DNA of 64,000 bases from Hirudo medicinalis (lineage: Eukaryota > Annelida > Clitellata > Hirudinida > Hirudinidae): assembly GCA_011800805.1 (NCBI GenBank), contig MPNW01000283.1, forward strand, positions 35,880-99,879, read 5' to 3'. The notes beneath the pieces are model-generated. The model was not told the DNA's origin and ran no database searches. It worked only from the letters and a program-made list of their open reading frames with translations. Both the position numbers and the translations under genes were made by a program. Position 1 is the stretch's first letter, and each line of letters opens with the position of its first letter. Of the stretch, positions 43,366-56,211 are shown piece after piece.

Positions 43366-46300
43366 TTAAATTGGGTTATAGGATCTAAGAGCAAATCCAT
43401 AATTACCTTCATTGTCGTATGTCCACACCCAGGGATGACACCTTTTCTTATTGTCGTAGTAATGTTCGATGGGGCACTCATCCATACAAACACCTTTGTA
43501 TTCTGCTCGTCTGCATTTACAAACATTAGAACTATCTCCTTCCTCAGTACATTTCTTGCATTGGGGATGACATTGAATGCACAGTCGCTAAAATGTGATT
43601 TCAGTGCTGTAATATCGAATGCAAAACTGTAAAACTGTATTGTTACTCACTACAAAGTCATAAACTTTTCTTCCGAAAGAGTCGAGTACGGATTTGTTTT
43701 CATACTTAATAAAACCAGGCCAAGTTTCACAGCCAGCATTTTCTTTTTGCCAGCATTTGTTGGAATTTGAAAACATTAAGTAACAATTATTACACCCGCC
43801 AATTTCTAAAGTATCAAGTGGTCCTGTGCATCCATCTTTACAATTAAGGTTACAATCTTTACAGGTTGAACTCTGAGGATCGGAATATTTTGAGAGTATG
43901 CAACTTCCTGGGCACACCGTACCTTCCTTCGTGTTTAGACAAGCTGTGCAGTTTGAAGGTCCCTGAAGTTAAAGTCTTCAATTTATTGATGATGTAAAAT
44001 TGTAAGTTAATGTATTTTTAATGTTTATGCCTCGCCATAGCAACCAGTCTCACAGTGAGGATCACATTGTTTGCATATGTCACCATCAGCATACAAGTTG
44101 AGATAATCGTTACATGATCTAAGGCATTCTCCTGGAAGAACAATTTTAACGAGTGTAAATTTATTTGTTCTTTCTCTTCTAGATTTCTCAAGTAGAAGGA
44201 CCCCTAAGGCCATCAACACCATTCGGAAAGCAAATATTGACGATCGATAATATTGGCGATCGTACGGAAGCATAAAAATTAGTGACAACATTTTCTCCCA
44301 ATTGATCTTTAAAATACATTCATCACATCGGATAAATTTTTCTTTGCAAATTTGTACAAATACAATTTAAACGATGCTGTTGTGACGTTGCACTACAATA
44401 CGGAAACGTTTCGTACAAAAGGAGTGGATATCGTTGTTCGAGAGCGAGGTAGTGTAACGGAGAATTTCGGAGTTGGTAACGTGGTGTCTTTCGAGGAGAT
44501 CCCGTGTGATATCTGGTAGTACGTTTCAGTTGCCGATAGTCGCGTGGTTTATTTCAATTGTTTTCGGAATAAATCAAAGTTCTGTTTTTCTATAAAGTTG
44601 AGTCTTATACAAAAGACCTAACAAATACTTTTGGAGTGATAATTTTCTAGACCAAGGTAAAGTTACCTTGGAAGAGGAAGTTTTTGCAGAATCGGCACTG
44701 CCTTCTTCCAGGTCCCCAACATCCTCCCAAACATTCTTCATGACATACTTTGTTTTCATTCTCTAAAATATTAATTTATTTCGCCAGCAAAAATGCTCAT
44801 TAAGCAAGATTTACTACGAATGTCTTGAATAGTAATTACCACATTCTCGTTCATCTTTGTTGGCTGTGACGCTGATTTGTTCTTTCCTAAAATATCGATT
44901 GTTCATCATTTAATCATTTGATTGTTGATCATTTAAAATTAAATCTGATGTTAAAGACGTAGTCATCGAAAAATCACATATTTGTTAAATGCCAAGATAT
45001 TCTTATATTAATAATTATAAAGTCTTAATTTCAATGAAGTTTGAAATTGGCATGTTGATTCTAACTCAGAAATTCCGTTGAAGGTATCGTTGGTGACGTA
45101 GCACAGTGCTTTGTTTTCTTTTATAAGAGCCACACCTTTGTCTGATCCATGGATGTATTTTAGAGATGGAAGATCAAATGATTCCAAAAGATCATTTTTA
45201 TAAACAACCATTCGATCGTTCTCCACTCTCTCAAGGAGTGGCATATTTAGGCTCTTTAACTTGGTTGTTAATATCATGACTGCCGCATTTTTAACCCTTT
45301 AATAAATATATTCTTGCTTTACATTGCATTAACAAAATATTAATGATAATAATAATAATAAATATGTATAATTTCAACGTAAGCATTTTATATGTAGTTC
45401 GAAAGACAATTTGTCAAATAACTTGCTTACATGTCCAAACGTTGACCTTTGATGACTCTCAAATTCTCAAAGAAAGAGAGGTCATCAATTCCTTCCCCTA
45501 ACCCTTGTACTATGAGAAACCCTGAATGAAAACGAGGACATCTTTGTTAAATTGGTTTAGTTACTGTCAATAAGTATAATCAGTCCATATAAGTTATTGT
45601 AGCCAATTAATCAAAAGCCTTCAAACCTGTAATCACCTCTACAGTTGAGAATTGATGCAGATGAGGCAAGAGGCTTTATTAAAAAATAAAAAGCAATAAA
45701 TCATATTATCATTCAAATATCATATTTAAACATTATAGCAAATATAAGCGTATCACCACATCAAACACACAATTCATTCAGGATTAAAGGTCACTGCATG
45801 GTCGATTCAAATCGTTGGCGCTTCAGTTTTTACTCCCAGAGACTGCCTTGGCCATTGACCATTGACGTGAGATTGGGGCTGGAGAGGAAAGTTAGAGCAA
45901 TGTGTTCTGGTGCTTTCAATGCTGTCATCACTTGCTTTCTGTAGCAGAATTACGACTTTGAGACTGCTATTTGAGATCCATCGTTAAAGAATATTTTCAA
46001 AGGAAAGTTTTTCAAGAAAATTCAAAGTGAGGAATTACTTAAATGAGGAGGCTCAATAACAACAGGAAAATTCCAAACATGACGAGATAAATAAGTTAGT
46101 GGCGTGATCAGGGTCAAGAAAATACAAAGTTCTGCCCAAACTGGACGTCACAGAGTTGGGTGAAACCATCACGCAAACCAACCATTTGACTTTAAAACCA
46201 ATTTTAAACGCACTGTCTTGGTGATGCAGTTTTATGGACGGGGTGAATTAAAGCAAAGATAAGCTTGTAAATGTAACTTATTAACAAAACTCACTCTTCG

Positions 46301-49300
46301 ACCGTCAAAAAAGTCAGAATCTCAAAGTGACCTTCAATTGTGGTGCAGTTCACAAAATCTTTGAGATTGTCTTTTGTGAAAAATTCTGTTGTCTTGCAAG
46401 CTAAGAAAAATATTAGAATGTTAGAAGAATAAAATCTGGTAATGAAAAGGCAGCATCAACAATCCATTTGCAACAGATGTTCAAATCGAAAACTTACTCT
46501 TGGAGTAATTGGAATCTTTCGTACGTTCTTTGCAAATGTTACCAAATAAATAGTAATTTTCTGGGCAGTTGCTGATGCATTTAGCAAAAAACTGAACTGT
46601 TGAAGCTGGTGAAGAGGAATCATTTAATCGCAAGGAGTTTCAAAAATAGACCGGTGAAATTACGACACATCAAAAAATTAAGAAATGTAACATGAATGAG
46701 AAATTGGTATAAGTTATCCACCAAATTTATATTTAATTGTAAAATTAAATATTAATTATTTTATTTAATGCCAACAAGATTGATCAAATGAAAGCTAAAC
46801 CAAAACGACAAACGTGGGCACTTGTCGACGCAATCCTTTTGATATTGGAATTTGCTGGTGGGTGTTGGGATGTGCACGGACAAGGTTTCATTGTATTCCG
46901 TTTCAAAAGGACATTTGGCGACGCATGCGCCACTGTTGTTGAAATTTTTACAACCCTTTCGAATTTAAACGTTATAGCAAATGATTATAACAGTTCAACT
47001 TTTGAAATGCTAGCAAAATAAGGTTAACGAATGATTAATGTTTTATTGTTCATGCATTTCTTCACATCACTAAATCAAAGCTTTACTCAAAAGCAACATT
47101 CACTTTCACTATCAGGATCAACAAACTTTTGAAACAAACATATCTAACTACTTTTTCTAATTTTTTCTAATTTTTTTTCTAATTTTTTTCTAATTCCTAA
47201 ATATTTGTTCACGTTAGTTGAAGCTATGTTCAATCGAATGCCTTTTTGTGGACTTGCCGGCAAACTCCCACGTTTAATCAAAACTGCGTCAAAAGATTAT
47301 CACCATTATCACTTTATTCTTATTACTTTTTTATTGCATTTTATAATCTTTTTCTGAAGAGCCTCCAAATCACGATTTGCCGACCATCGGAATGGATCTT
47401 CACCAATTAATTATCTAGTAAAATTCTACATAATTAGAATTATGATATCATTCACATTACATAAAGATATATTGATATAATTCATGACGTATGGAAATAT
47501 TTTGAGAATGCTAACTACGCAATTCGTGTCTGTTCCCGTGCAACCAGCGACGCATTCATCACCGCAACAGACATCAGGCTCATCCTCCAAACATCCTGTT
47601 CGACACTCTGAATTGCAAGTCTTTAACCTGACTGAATTTAAATTCGTACTCAAGAGGGGAAGATTGGTCGTCATTAGTATCAACGGTGTCAATGAAGAAT
47701 TAATACCAATGTTTAAGGTTTGGAAAGATATTCAGTATTCATAAAAAAATTAAGCTATATGGTTTTTTTTTAAATTGATTATGCAGCAAGAAAGAAGCTA
47801 CTGAATTTAAATCTTGAAATTGAGTTTTTATTGGCTAAGAGGCAAAGGCAATCCATTAAAAATTAATACATACGTCAGTTTTGTCATTCGAAATAAAAAA
47901 AGTTAGGATATATAGCTGTGCAATATATCTGAGCTGTTATACTTTTATGTATACCTATTAGGCACCAGTGAAAAACAACTTTTAAAAAATCAACAGTTTC
48001 AAGTTGGAGTAATTAATTTTATGCAACACTGTGAGAATAATTAAAAATTCGAAGCTCTAGGAAAATCCATTCCAATCTAAATCGCATATTCGTTTTATAT
48101 ACAGCTTAACTGCTTTTTCAACAGTCTGACTGTGGTAGGGGAGTCGTGGAGAGATCTTCTCTTTTCAATCATTTACGTAAGATCTTGATGAGTCAAATCT
48201 TCAACACATTGTGGTTGAAAGCAATCAATCTAGGTTGATAAGTTTTTGACCGACCTGGCACATGTAGTCAATAGCTGGAAATAAGTTTATCTTCAAATCA
48301 TTCTTCTTTCAATTTTTAGGAACCAAAATAAGGTTGGTTCTAGTTTCCGAAATTTCCTTAACTGTCAAAGGTCTATGTTGAATCTATGAGAAAAATATCT
48401 CCTCCTCTGAAAATTCAACGATGATTCGTCTCCAAGACATTTAATGTTTCTACCAGAACAGGCAAAGAGCAAGAGCAAGCCAGAATATCAAACAACTTAT
48501 TCTGGATTTTAATCACGATTTCTGGTAAATGGCCTTATTTTGTTTGCATTCCAGGCTGTTATATAATTTTTTCACATATTAAAATGAGTCTAAGGTTGGA
48601 GCCAAACCAGATTTTTCAATTCTTATGAAGCAAATTTCACGATATCCTTCTGGATGATGATGATAATATCATATATAACAAATGTATTATATAATCGATT
48701 TTACGTTTAAAAATTTTCCATGTTAACATGGTTTGGATCCGACAGGGTACCAAGTATTGAGGCCCAAGTACAAGTACTGATGAGTTATTAACAAGTACTT
48801 GTACAAGATTTTCACTAATTTATTTAATGGCCAGATATACGAAAGTTTATGACAGATGAAAGCTTCCTGTTCACAATGAACAATGCAGGGAAAGATGCTT
48901 GGATTGCTTTTAATGATGTTATTACCAAATTCTTAGGAAATACAAAAGACTCAGACTATAAAACATTGTTGAAAAGATGCTGAGAAAATTCAAAATATTG
49001 GGATGTTCTATGAGCATAAAAATTCGCTTTTTACATACGGACTTCTTTCCAGAAAATCTTGGCAGTGAGTGAATAAAAAGGTGAACGTTAACACCAAGAT
49101 ATTCAAGAAATAGAAGAAAGATACCAGGGGTACAAATTTAAGGTAATTCTTGACCCCTCCCTCCCCCTTGTCAACAACTGTCAAACTTCTAGACAAAAAT
49201 CTTCCCTATCAAAAATCCCTCTTTTTTTTATATTGTTGACATAATTTATAGACAACCCCTAACAAACATAAAATTTAATTATATTGGTCATTTATTATTA

Positions 49301-51430
49301 AGTTACATTAGCGTTACTCATTGAGCTGCAAGGGAATGATTTTAAAGATTTATAGATAGATGGACGTTGAGCTGGAAATATTTAGAACCAAGCTCACTTA
49401 GCTGAATTTTGAATACTAAATATAGAAGTATAATCAATTCATTTCGAGTTTGTTGATGGTTACAGTTTGATCTGCAGGAATTGCGATGATAAGCAATGTT
49501 GACATGGTCTGATTGATTTACCGAAGAAAAATGACATTTCAAATAATAGATATCGTCAATCAAAAAAAATTGTGAAACTAATAAAAATCACGATGAAAGA
49601 CTCACGTTTTTGGCAAACGTTTTCGGACCAACAGGATTTGGCCTCGCAACTTTCATTACATACTTTACCTATTTTACAATAATTAAAAGCAAACAAAACT
49701 ATATTATGAAGTTTTGAAATTGTGCGCTGAATATGAAGGATGATATTTTAACGTACATAATAAAATGGTTAATGTTGACATTCATTATGATGCCAGGATT
49801 TTCAGGCTCTCATACAACATCGAAAAATATTTCTTCAGGAAATCCAATATCAGAAATTTTCTAATTAATTGTATTTCAAATTGTGCATAAAATGTTAGCA
49901 CATCAGAATATTTAACGAAGTTAACGCCAATCCATTGCTAATTTATTTTTGCGATGCGGCGCTTGTTTCAGAAATTACGAACAAAAATTCTCAGAAATTG
50001 AATTTTCAATAAAACAAGTCATCGGCAAACCATTGAGCTTGCAATCGTTAGACGTCTGTATGGAAACATTGGTGTAACTCTCGTGAACAATGTCATCCCA
50101 TTGGATTGTGTCAATAAAACAAAGTTCTAAATTACTTTTGAAAGTTACGTCTCCTTTGAGAATTTCTGCGAATGTCACAATATTAGGAAATAATTAGCAT
50201 GAAATACAATATTACTAAACGTCACCAATTTCTTAGGAAAGCCACAAAGAACCTAAAATAGGACATAACATTTGTTATATGGATTTGTATCAGCTCGTAT
50301 ATACTATAATATCGAAATATCTTTTGATTTATATTTATCAGTTTAATTTATTTAAAAATTATAGTTCTCACTAAATTTTTTCTTTTAAATTCGCTAAAAC
50401 AATTTCTCATGGACATATCAAATACCACATAATCATAAAATAATATTTAATGTAAAATTTTAAAAGTAAATATCAATCGAAATATTAGTAACTTGATAAA
50501 GAAAAGTAAAGCGCAATATGATAAATATTCTTTTAGAACTATGCTGATGTCCTTACAATAATTTCAACCCTTATGTGCAGTCCTGTTGTACTAAATCATC
50601 TTCTTCAATGTGCTTGATTAGAACTGATAAAGTGATCATCACAAATGAAAGGTCATCTCTAAAAAGGTTATCTCTAAAAATAATCACAAAGGTTTCTAGT
50701 GTAAATAGTAAGTGGGATGTGAAAGATTAAACAAAAGCTTTTTTAATAATGACCGATTACTTGACGGAATATCTAATATGACGAGAAATAAACTATTTTT
50801 CCTCCTAAAATCACTCCTATCTATAATACAACTTGCCTTTCAGTGAGGGGAAGATAATCCTTTTCAAGTTATTGTTGCCCTCGATATAAATGCTCTTTCC
50901 TTCGAAGAGGTAATTACCCCTTACGATTTTCAAGTTTTTCATCGTGAAGTTTTCAAAATTATTGTTTACAAACAGGATGTAACCTTTGACCTGGTAATTT
51001 GTTAATCATTATTATAAAATGGTCCATCGTGAAGATGTTCAATCTTACCTCTTCAATTGAATCGAGGAAAGAAGTATCTGGATGTGATCCTACGAAGAAA
51101 TTTATCTCGACATTGTTGTCGATGACGGTGCAATTTTCATATTGTTTCATGTAAATGCTTATATTCGTGCGGGTGCTTGTACTTAGGCCATTTCTTGTAC
51201 CTGAACACACTGTAAAGAAATATATCGCGTAATAAATTATTAGTTTGGATTTCTTCGAAAAAGTCTTTTTAATTTGCAAATTATTTTGAATTTTCGTTTA
51301 AATCGTTTTAATTTGGAGTTAGGTGATATAGTCACATTAAAGAGAAATTACCCGAACAAGATCCTTTCTTTGCAATGGAAATACATGCAACACAAACTAA
51401 GAGAGTACCAAATCTCACATGACAAATCAT
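43366..51430 (-). CDS. ErbB-like ectodomain-only paralogue (possible secreted decoy receptor)
   Basis: Exons (minus, 5' to 3'): 51352-51430, 51049-51209, 50837-50990, 50031-50165, 49606-49668, 47519-47631, 46814-46955, 46498-46596, 46295-46400, 45627-45673, 45431-45521, 45066-45296, 44840-44886, 44667-44762, 44031-44131, 43651-43962, 43366-43587; about 732 residues, all phases consistent. The start at 51430 begins a signal peptide (VRFGTLLVCVACISIA). Domains follow the ErbB order: L1 (FLDSIEEVKGYILF), CR1 (CWSENVCQK; VCCGDECVAGCTG), L2 (FFENLRVIKG) and CR2 (CHEECLGGCWGPG, QCRFCKNFLFQGECL). It is closely similar to the receptor at 3.6-17 kb and shares most intron positions and phases. The product ends within CR2 at TAA 43366-43368, with no TM or kinase exon found. 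The last exon could instead splice at a GTAATT donor at 43406, but I find no following exon. Two introns appear to start with GC (after 50837 and 44031). As a secreted protein it could bind ligand or receptor (inference). Confidence 0.82.
48760..49150 (+). pseudogene. Degenerate transposable-element ORF fragment in an intron
   Basis: The plus strand reads SFLFTMNNAGKDAWIAF-like residues, then VEKMLRKFKILGCSMSIKIR, FFPENLGS and, after a stop and frame change, HQDIQEIEERYQG. From memory, the FFPENLG...ERFHQDI...RYQG arrangement recurs in uncharacterised repetitive-element proteins of invertebrates. Here it has stops and shifts and lies antisense in an intron of the ectodomain-only receptor gene. 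The family name is unknown to me. Confidence 0.45.
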
Positions 51431-54400
51431 ACTGGCAATTGTTCTGTTTTTATTTTATTTTTATTCGAGAAGACACGTCGAAAACGAAATAATTAGTTTT
51501 TCGAATTAAATCCTCCTTCGAAACTGAGTATCAACACGGGTGTTGTCAACTTTAGAAAAAGGACTAAGAGATTGGTTTATCTGGTTCATCGAATGAAGCT
51601 GCTGCAGAAGGATGTAGCAATTAGTATCATACAATTAACTCTGCGACAATTTCGTATTAAAATAAATAACGTAGCACTGCCTTTCAGGACAATTATTAGT
51701 GAAGTTGACGGATGCACCTCATTAATAAACTTAGAAAACTGCTTATGGGTTTAATTAGTGGTAACTAGCAATTTTGTGATACCACTCGGTTTATGAATCT
51801 GAATTATATAAACCATAAGTTCAATAACTACATATGGATAACATATTTTGACCCTTTCAACTTTCAGCAAAATTAATAATTAATAACTTAACATCTGCAT
51901 ATGACGCTATATAAATGAATTACTAAAATTTGTCGCCTTAATTTTTTTTATCAATTAATGTTACAGACTGAGTGTCTGGTTCAATATAAATGCACACTAA
52001 ATCAATTCAAATGTGGAAATCTGGATTCTTGGCTCCATTGAATTGAAATTGAAAGCGATAATGGATGTCAAAATGAAGCATCGCGCAAGGAGACTCCACA
52101 GCTGGCAGGCTTCTGAAACATGAAGCTGAAGAGCCAAACGATTAGGTTCTCAATTCCAGAGTCGCTTCAATAAGCTGGTAAAACATTAGGGTACATGGAA
52201 AGCAGAAATTTGCATTATGTTCAATTTGTATTTAAATTTGTTCAATTTAACTCTCTGGTAAAAGAAAATGAATTAGAATTTCTGTTTAAGTCGTCTTGGA
52301 AGTTAATTTGCTTGTGCTCTCAATCCTCATCACGTCTTAATCGTAACTAAAGTTTAAAGCTTAAAAGGATAGACTTTTTGTAACTTTTGAAACCTGAAAT
52401 GTGAGGGAAGTAAAACGAATGACACATCACACAGAATCCTTGGTGCCTCTACTAATTCTTCCACTGCATTTTCTTCTGTGCTCTCACAAGAACAGTGTGT
52501 GAAGGTCCATATTTTTATGGAGTGCCTAGAAATCTCTGTCACAGTACATAGAAATTGACATTACATTTATTTTTAGGATTTTAGTATTACATACTCACAT
52601 ATACTACGAATATGTTAATATAACCACATATATTTTATAAATCGATAGACATTTCAAAAACGTTGCAATAAAACAGAGTTATTTTAGAAAATATATTTGC
52701 TGTCTTTTATGAGAAAATTTGTTTAAGAACTGCTAAAAATTAGACAAAAAAGTTGGGAGGGAAGCAGACGCCAATAATATAGATATTTATATAGTGCAGT
52801 GAAATGTTTATTTATGGATAAGACCTTAATATGCTTAACTAAGATAATTTATAATAAAAAATATATTTTTAAATCTTTTCAAACCTGCAACAGACCAGTC
52901 AAACCAGTCAACATCAACTTCAAGACTCACAAGATGCTAATCTTCCCCGAGATTGGCTAAAACGTGGGAAAAGAATTCTGTAAAACTGCATTTGTTTAAG
53001 AGAGATGTAGATGTCTGGAGATTTCTATTACATGATGCAAATGAAGTACGCGAGTTGATCCAACAATTGAATCATAATTAATCGCATTTAAAATCATTTT
53101 GTTGAAGTAATTGGAGCCTTTCAGTTTATTCTAATCTCGTTACTATGTATGAAACTAAGAAAGGATAATAATCTAAAGCATTGTCTTCAAAAGCAAAATT
53201 TTAGTTGAAATGAACATCAGATTAAGATATTAAATTTTGAGCATTTAATTATGAATTAAATCTTAAAAAATGAATAATGAATGATGAATAATAAATACTA
53301 AATAATGAATAGGTTCAACAACTTTATTTTCTTTATCCAACTTCATCTTAATTCCAATATTTCAGAATTTGTCGTATTTGAGTACTTCTCTGAACAATAT
53401 TGTTAAAATTATCATCCAGATTATGTTTCACTGCTCAAGTGACTCTTAATTGAGACAGCAATGACCCTAATGTTAAATCTGTTGACCTTGAATATTCGAC
53501 ATTGAATGGCAATTAAATTTGAATAAAATCGAAAGACACCCAATTACAGTGCAAATAATTGCCTTAATTTCCGAGAACATGAAGGCAAGTACACGTTCGT
53601 ATTATTATCCGACTGCTTCGATAAAAATGCCAATTTAATGCCTGATTGAATGTGACTAATTTCTGAGAAGGCATTTCAGTCCAAGTCATCTTTTAGACTT
53701 ATTAAAAATTTAGACTTATTATAAATAAAACAATTTCATTATATTTTTATGCAGACGTTTTTTATTGAAATTATAAAGAAACAAAAATAATATAAACTGA
53801 CCTTAATTTAATTTACTTAAAAGAACTTAATTTAAGGGATTCAAGAGCAAAAACATTTTTAAGTAGTATAATCAATGACGATCTTTGAATAAAGTGCTTT
53901 GACATCAATCAGTAAGCCATGTACTTGAGAGAGAGGGTCAGAAATTTATGACGTTTTGCCAGGAGTTTTCACAAAAAGTGAAAAAGTCAAAATGTTAATC
54001 TACTCTCATGCTGGGGAGCAAAGATTTATGATGTTTCTATGAAGGGATTCTTTTGTGATTGTACTGGTCGATGAACGGTTAAAAATGCTGACATATTTTT
54101 ATTTATTGAACTTTCAAACTATATTTTAAAACAATTATTGAAGACAAGAATTTTCTTTTCTTTTAGTAAAAATATTTGATCGGCAACGAAGTGGTTCGAA
54201 AGATTTGCACTCAATAAATGAACTTTTTCTATTACATTACTCAGGTGACTTGGACACAAAAGTCAATAATGAGGCGGTAGTTTATGTAATGTTAAAAAAT
54301 ACAAATAAACTTCAGAAGTGAGATTTTTTTATTTAAATAATCGTGAACAAGAATTTGAAAACTTTAGATATAATGCGTTTAGCAGTAAACATTTACAAAT

Positions 54401-54850
54401 TTCTAAGTTTAATCGAGATTTGAAATAACATATTAATCCAATTAAATTTGGGAAAGTGGAAAAACTCCGCGCCAAAAGATCACCAAACTGTGAAAAAAAA
54501 TTTTATGGACCTGTTATTTTTTACCACGCATTTTGATAGCCGCGCTGTGGTAGAATCAACAGGTGTCCGTAAACCCATTGAATGTTCTCAGAAAGACTTC
54601 TTTATAAATAGCCTACCTTCTTCATAAATAGCCTACCTGCGAACAATTCTAGAGTAGAAATCCAACTCTTAAGACTCTTTGCTTATTGAAAGTAATAGTT
54701 TGGAGTCAGTACTCAACTTCTGAAGATTTGACTTCTAGTCACTAGGAAGAAATTGCAGACGCAAATTCTTTCCCAAGATTTAGTTTGTTGGTGTTCAATT
54801 AGAAGAGATTTACATATAAAGAAGCAAGACAATTCGAATCGTCAGACGCC
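51431..54850. other. Intergenic region between divergent ErbB-like paralogue and SLC13 gene
   Basis: About 3.4 kb of AT-rich DNA. The genes diverge, so both promoters should be here, but I can assign no elements. Short open frames (for example 52354-52542 minus) have no recognisable domain. Confidence 0.45.
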
Positions 54851-56176
54851 ATGATTTTTACTTTCCTTCACGACCTCAAGGTTTTCTGGAGAAGTTTGGT
54901 CATCATTCTCACTCCGATTGTCTTTTTGCCTTTGATTTTCGCCATCGATGGATTGGTGAGTTCGTCAAGTTTGAGTGGACACTCATTTATTGCTTTATCC
55001 ATTTTATAATGCAATAAAAATAAATAAAATAAATAACTAGGATAAAAAAAAGTAAAATAAAACAAAAAACAAACCCGATGTTTTGCAGAGAATTGAGCTA
55101 TATTTGTCTCTTAAGGTAACACTTGAGCATATATTTTATTCTTTCTGTTGTGCTTCATAAACAACACTGCAGTCATCTACAATCTCAAACTCATAATATG
55201 ATAATATGATTGTTTGTAATAACATCAAATAATGTCACTTTAAACTCATAATATGATAATATGATTGTTTGTAATAACATCAAATAATGTCACCTTTTTA
55301 TATCATCACTTGCTAACAAATATAAATTTTATAAAACAAAAAATAGTTTGAATTATATTTTCGTTAAGCTCCAGTAAGTGAGAAACTGCTTACTTGCTTA
55401 ATATGTGTTAATCCAAAAATATGAAATCTCATGCGCTTTGAAGAGAAATGATCAACCATGAAATTTTAAGAGCTTCTTTTTAACTGAATACATTCCAAAA
55501 ATGTTTATTTGAATTTCGATGAATCACAATGATGTCTCAAGTTTGTCTTTCTTTCTTAGGAATCCAAGTGCGGTTACACAGTCGTTGTCATGGCCATTTT
55601 CTGGATCACAGAAGCTTTACCTCTACCAGTTACGGCACTCATTCCTGTTGTTTTGTACCCTGTACTGGGGATCATGAAGGGCAAGGACGTTGCCAGATTT
55701 TATATCCAGGTGTTCATTAATGAATTTTGATGTAAATAATGTCTTAATTGACATTACTTTTGTATTTAGCCGATCTTTTGAGTGCCTTATGTATCCGAAT
55801 TGGATGTGAAGGCACTTTTTATTCCATCTACCATTTATATAGCGCCCTTACCCGAGGGCACTCCCTGGCGGTGCAGGTTGGGTTGCGAACACGACACATT
55901 ATGACTGTTGCTATTACGACTGCATGCAGGAACGCAACCCATTCGTCCAATCTGCACGCCATTACTTGAGGTTGATAAATTATTTTTTGAAGTGAAAGAA
56001 ATGTTACTTTGATGTTTATAATTAAACTATTTCATCATTTGTTTTATTATTGACTGGTTATGGTGACGATCAAATAAGGTTTTCGGGACGTCCTTCGAGA
56101 AGCCAAGGCAACAGGGATCTCTGACGTTACATAAGGCGCAATACAAATTAGCTATTATTATTACTACTACTACTAC

Positions 56177-56211
<35 letters not shown>

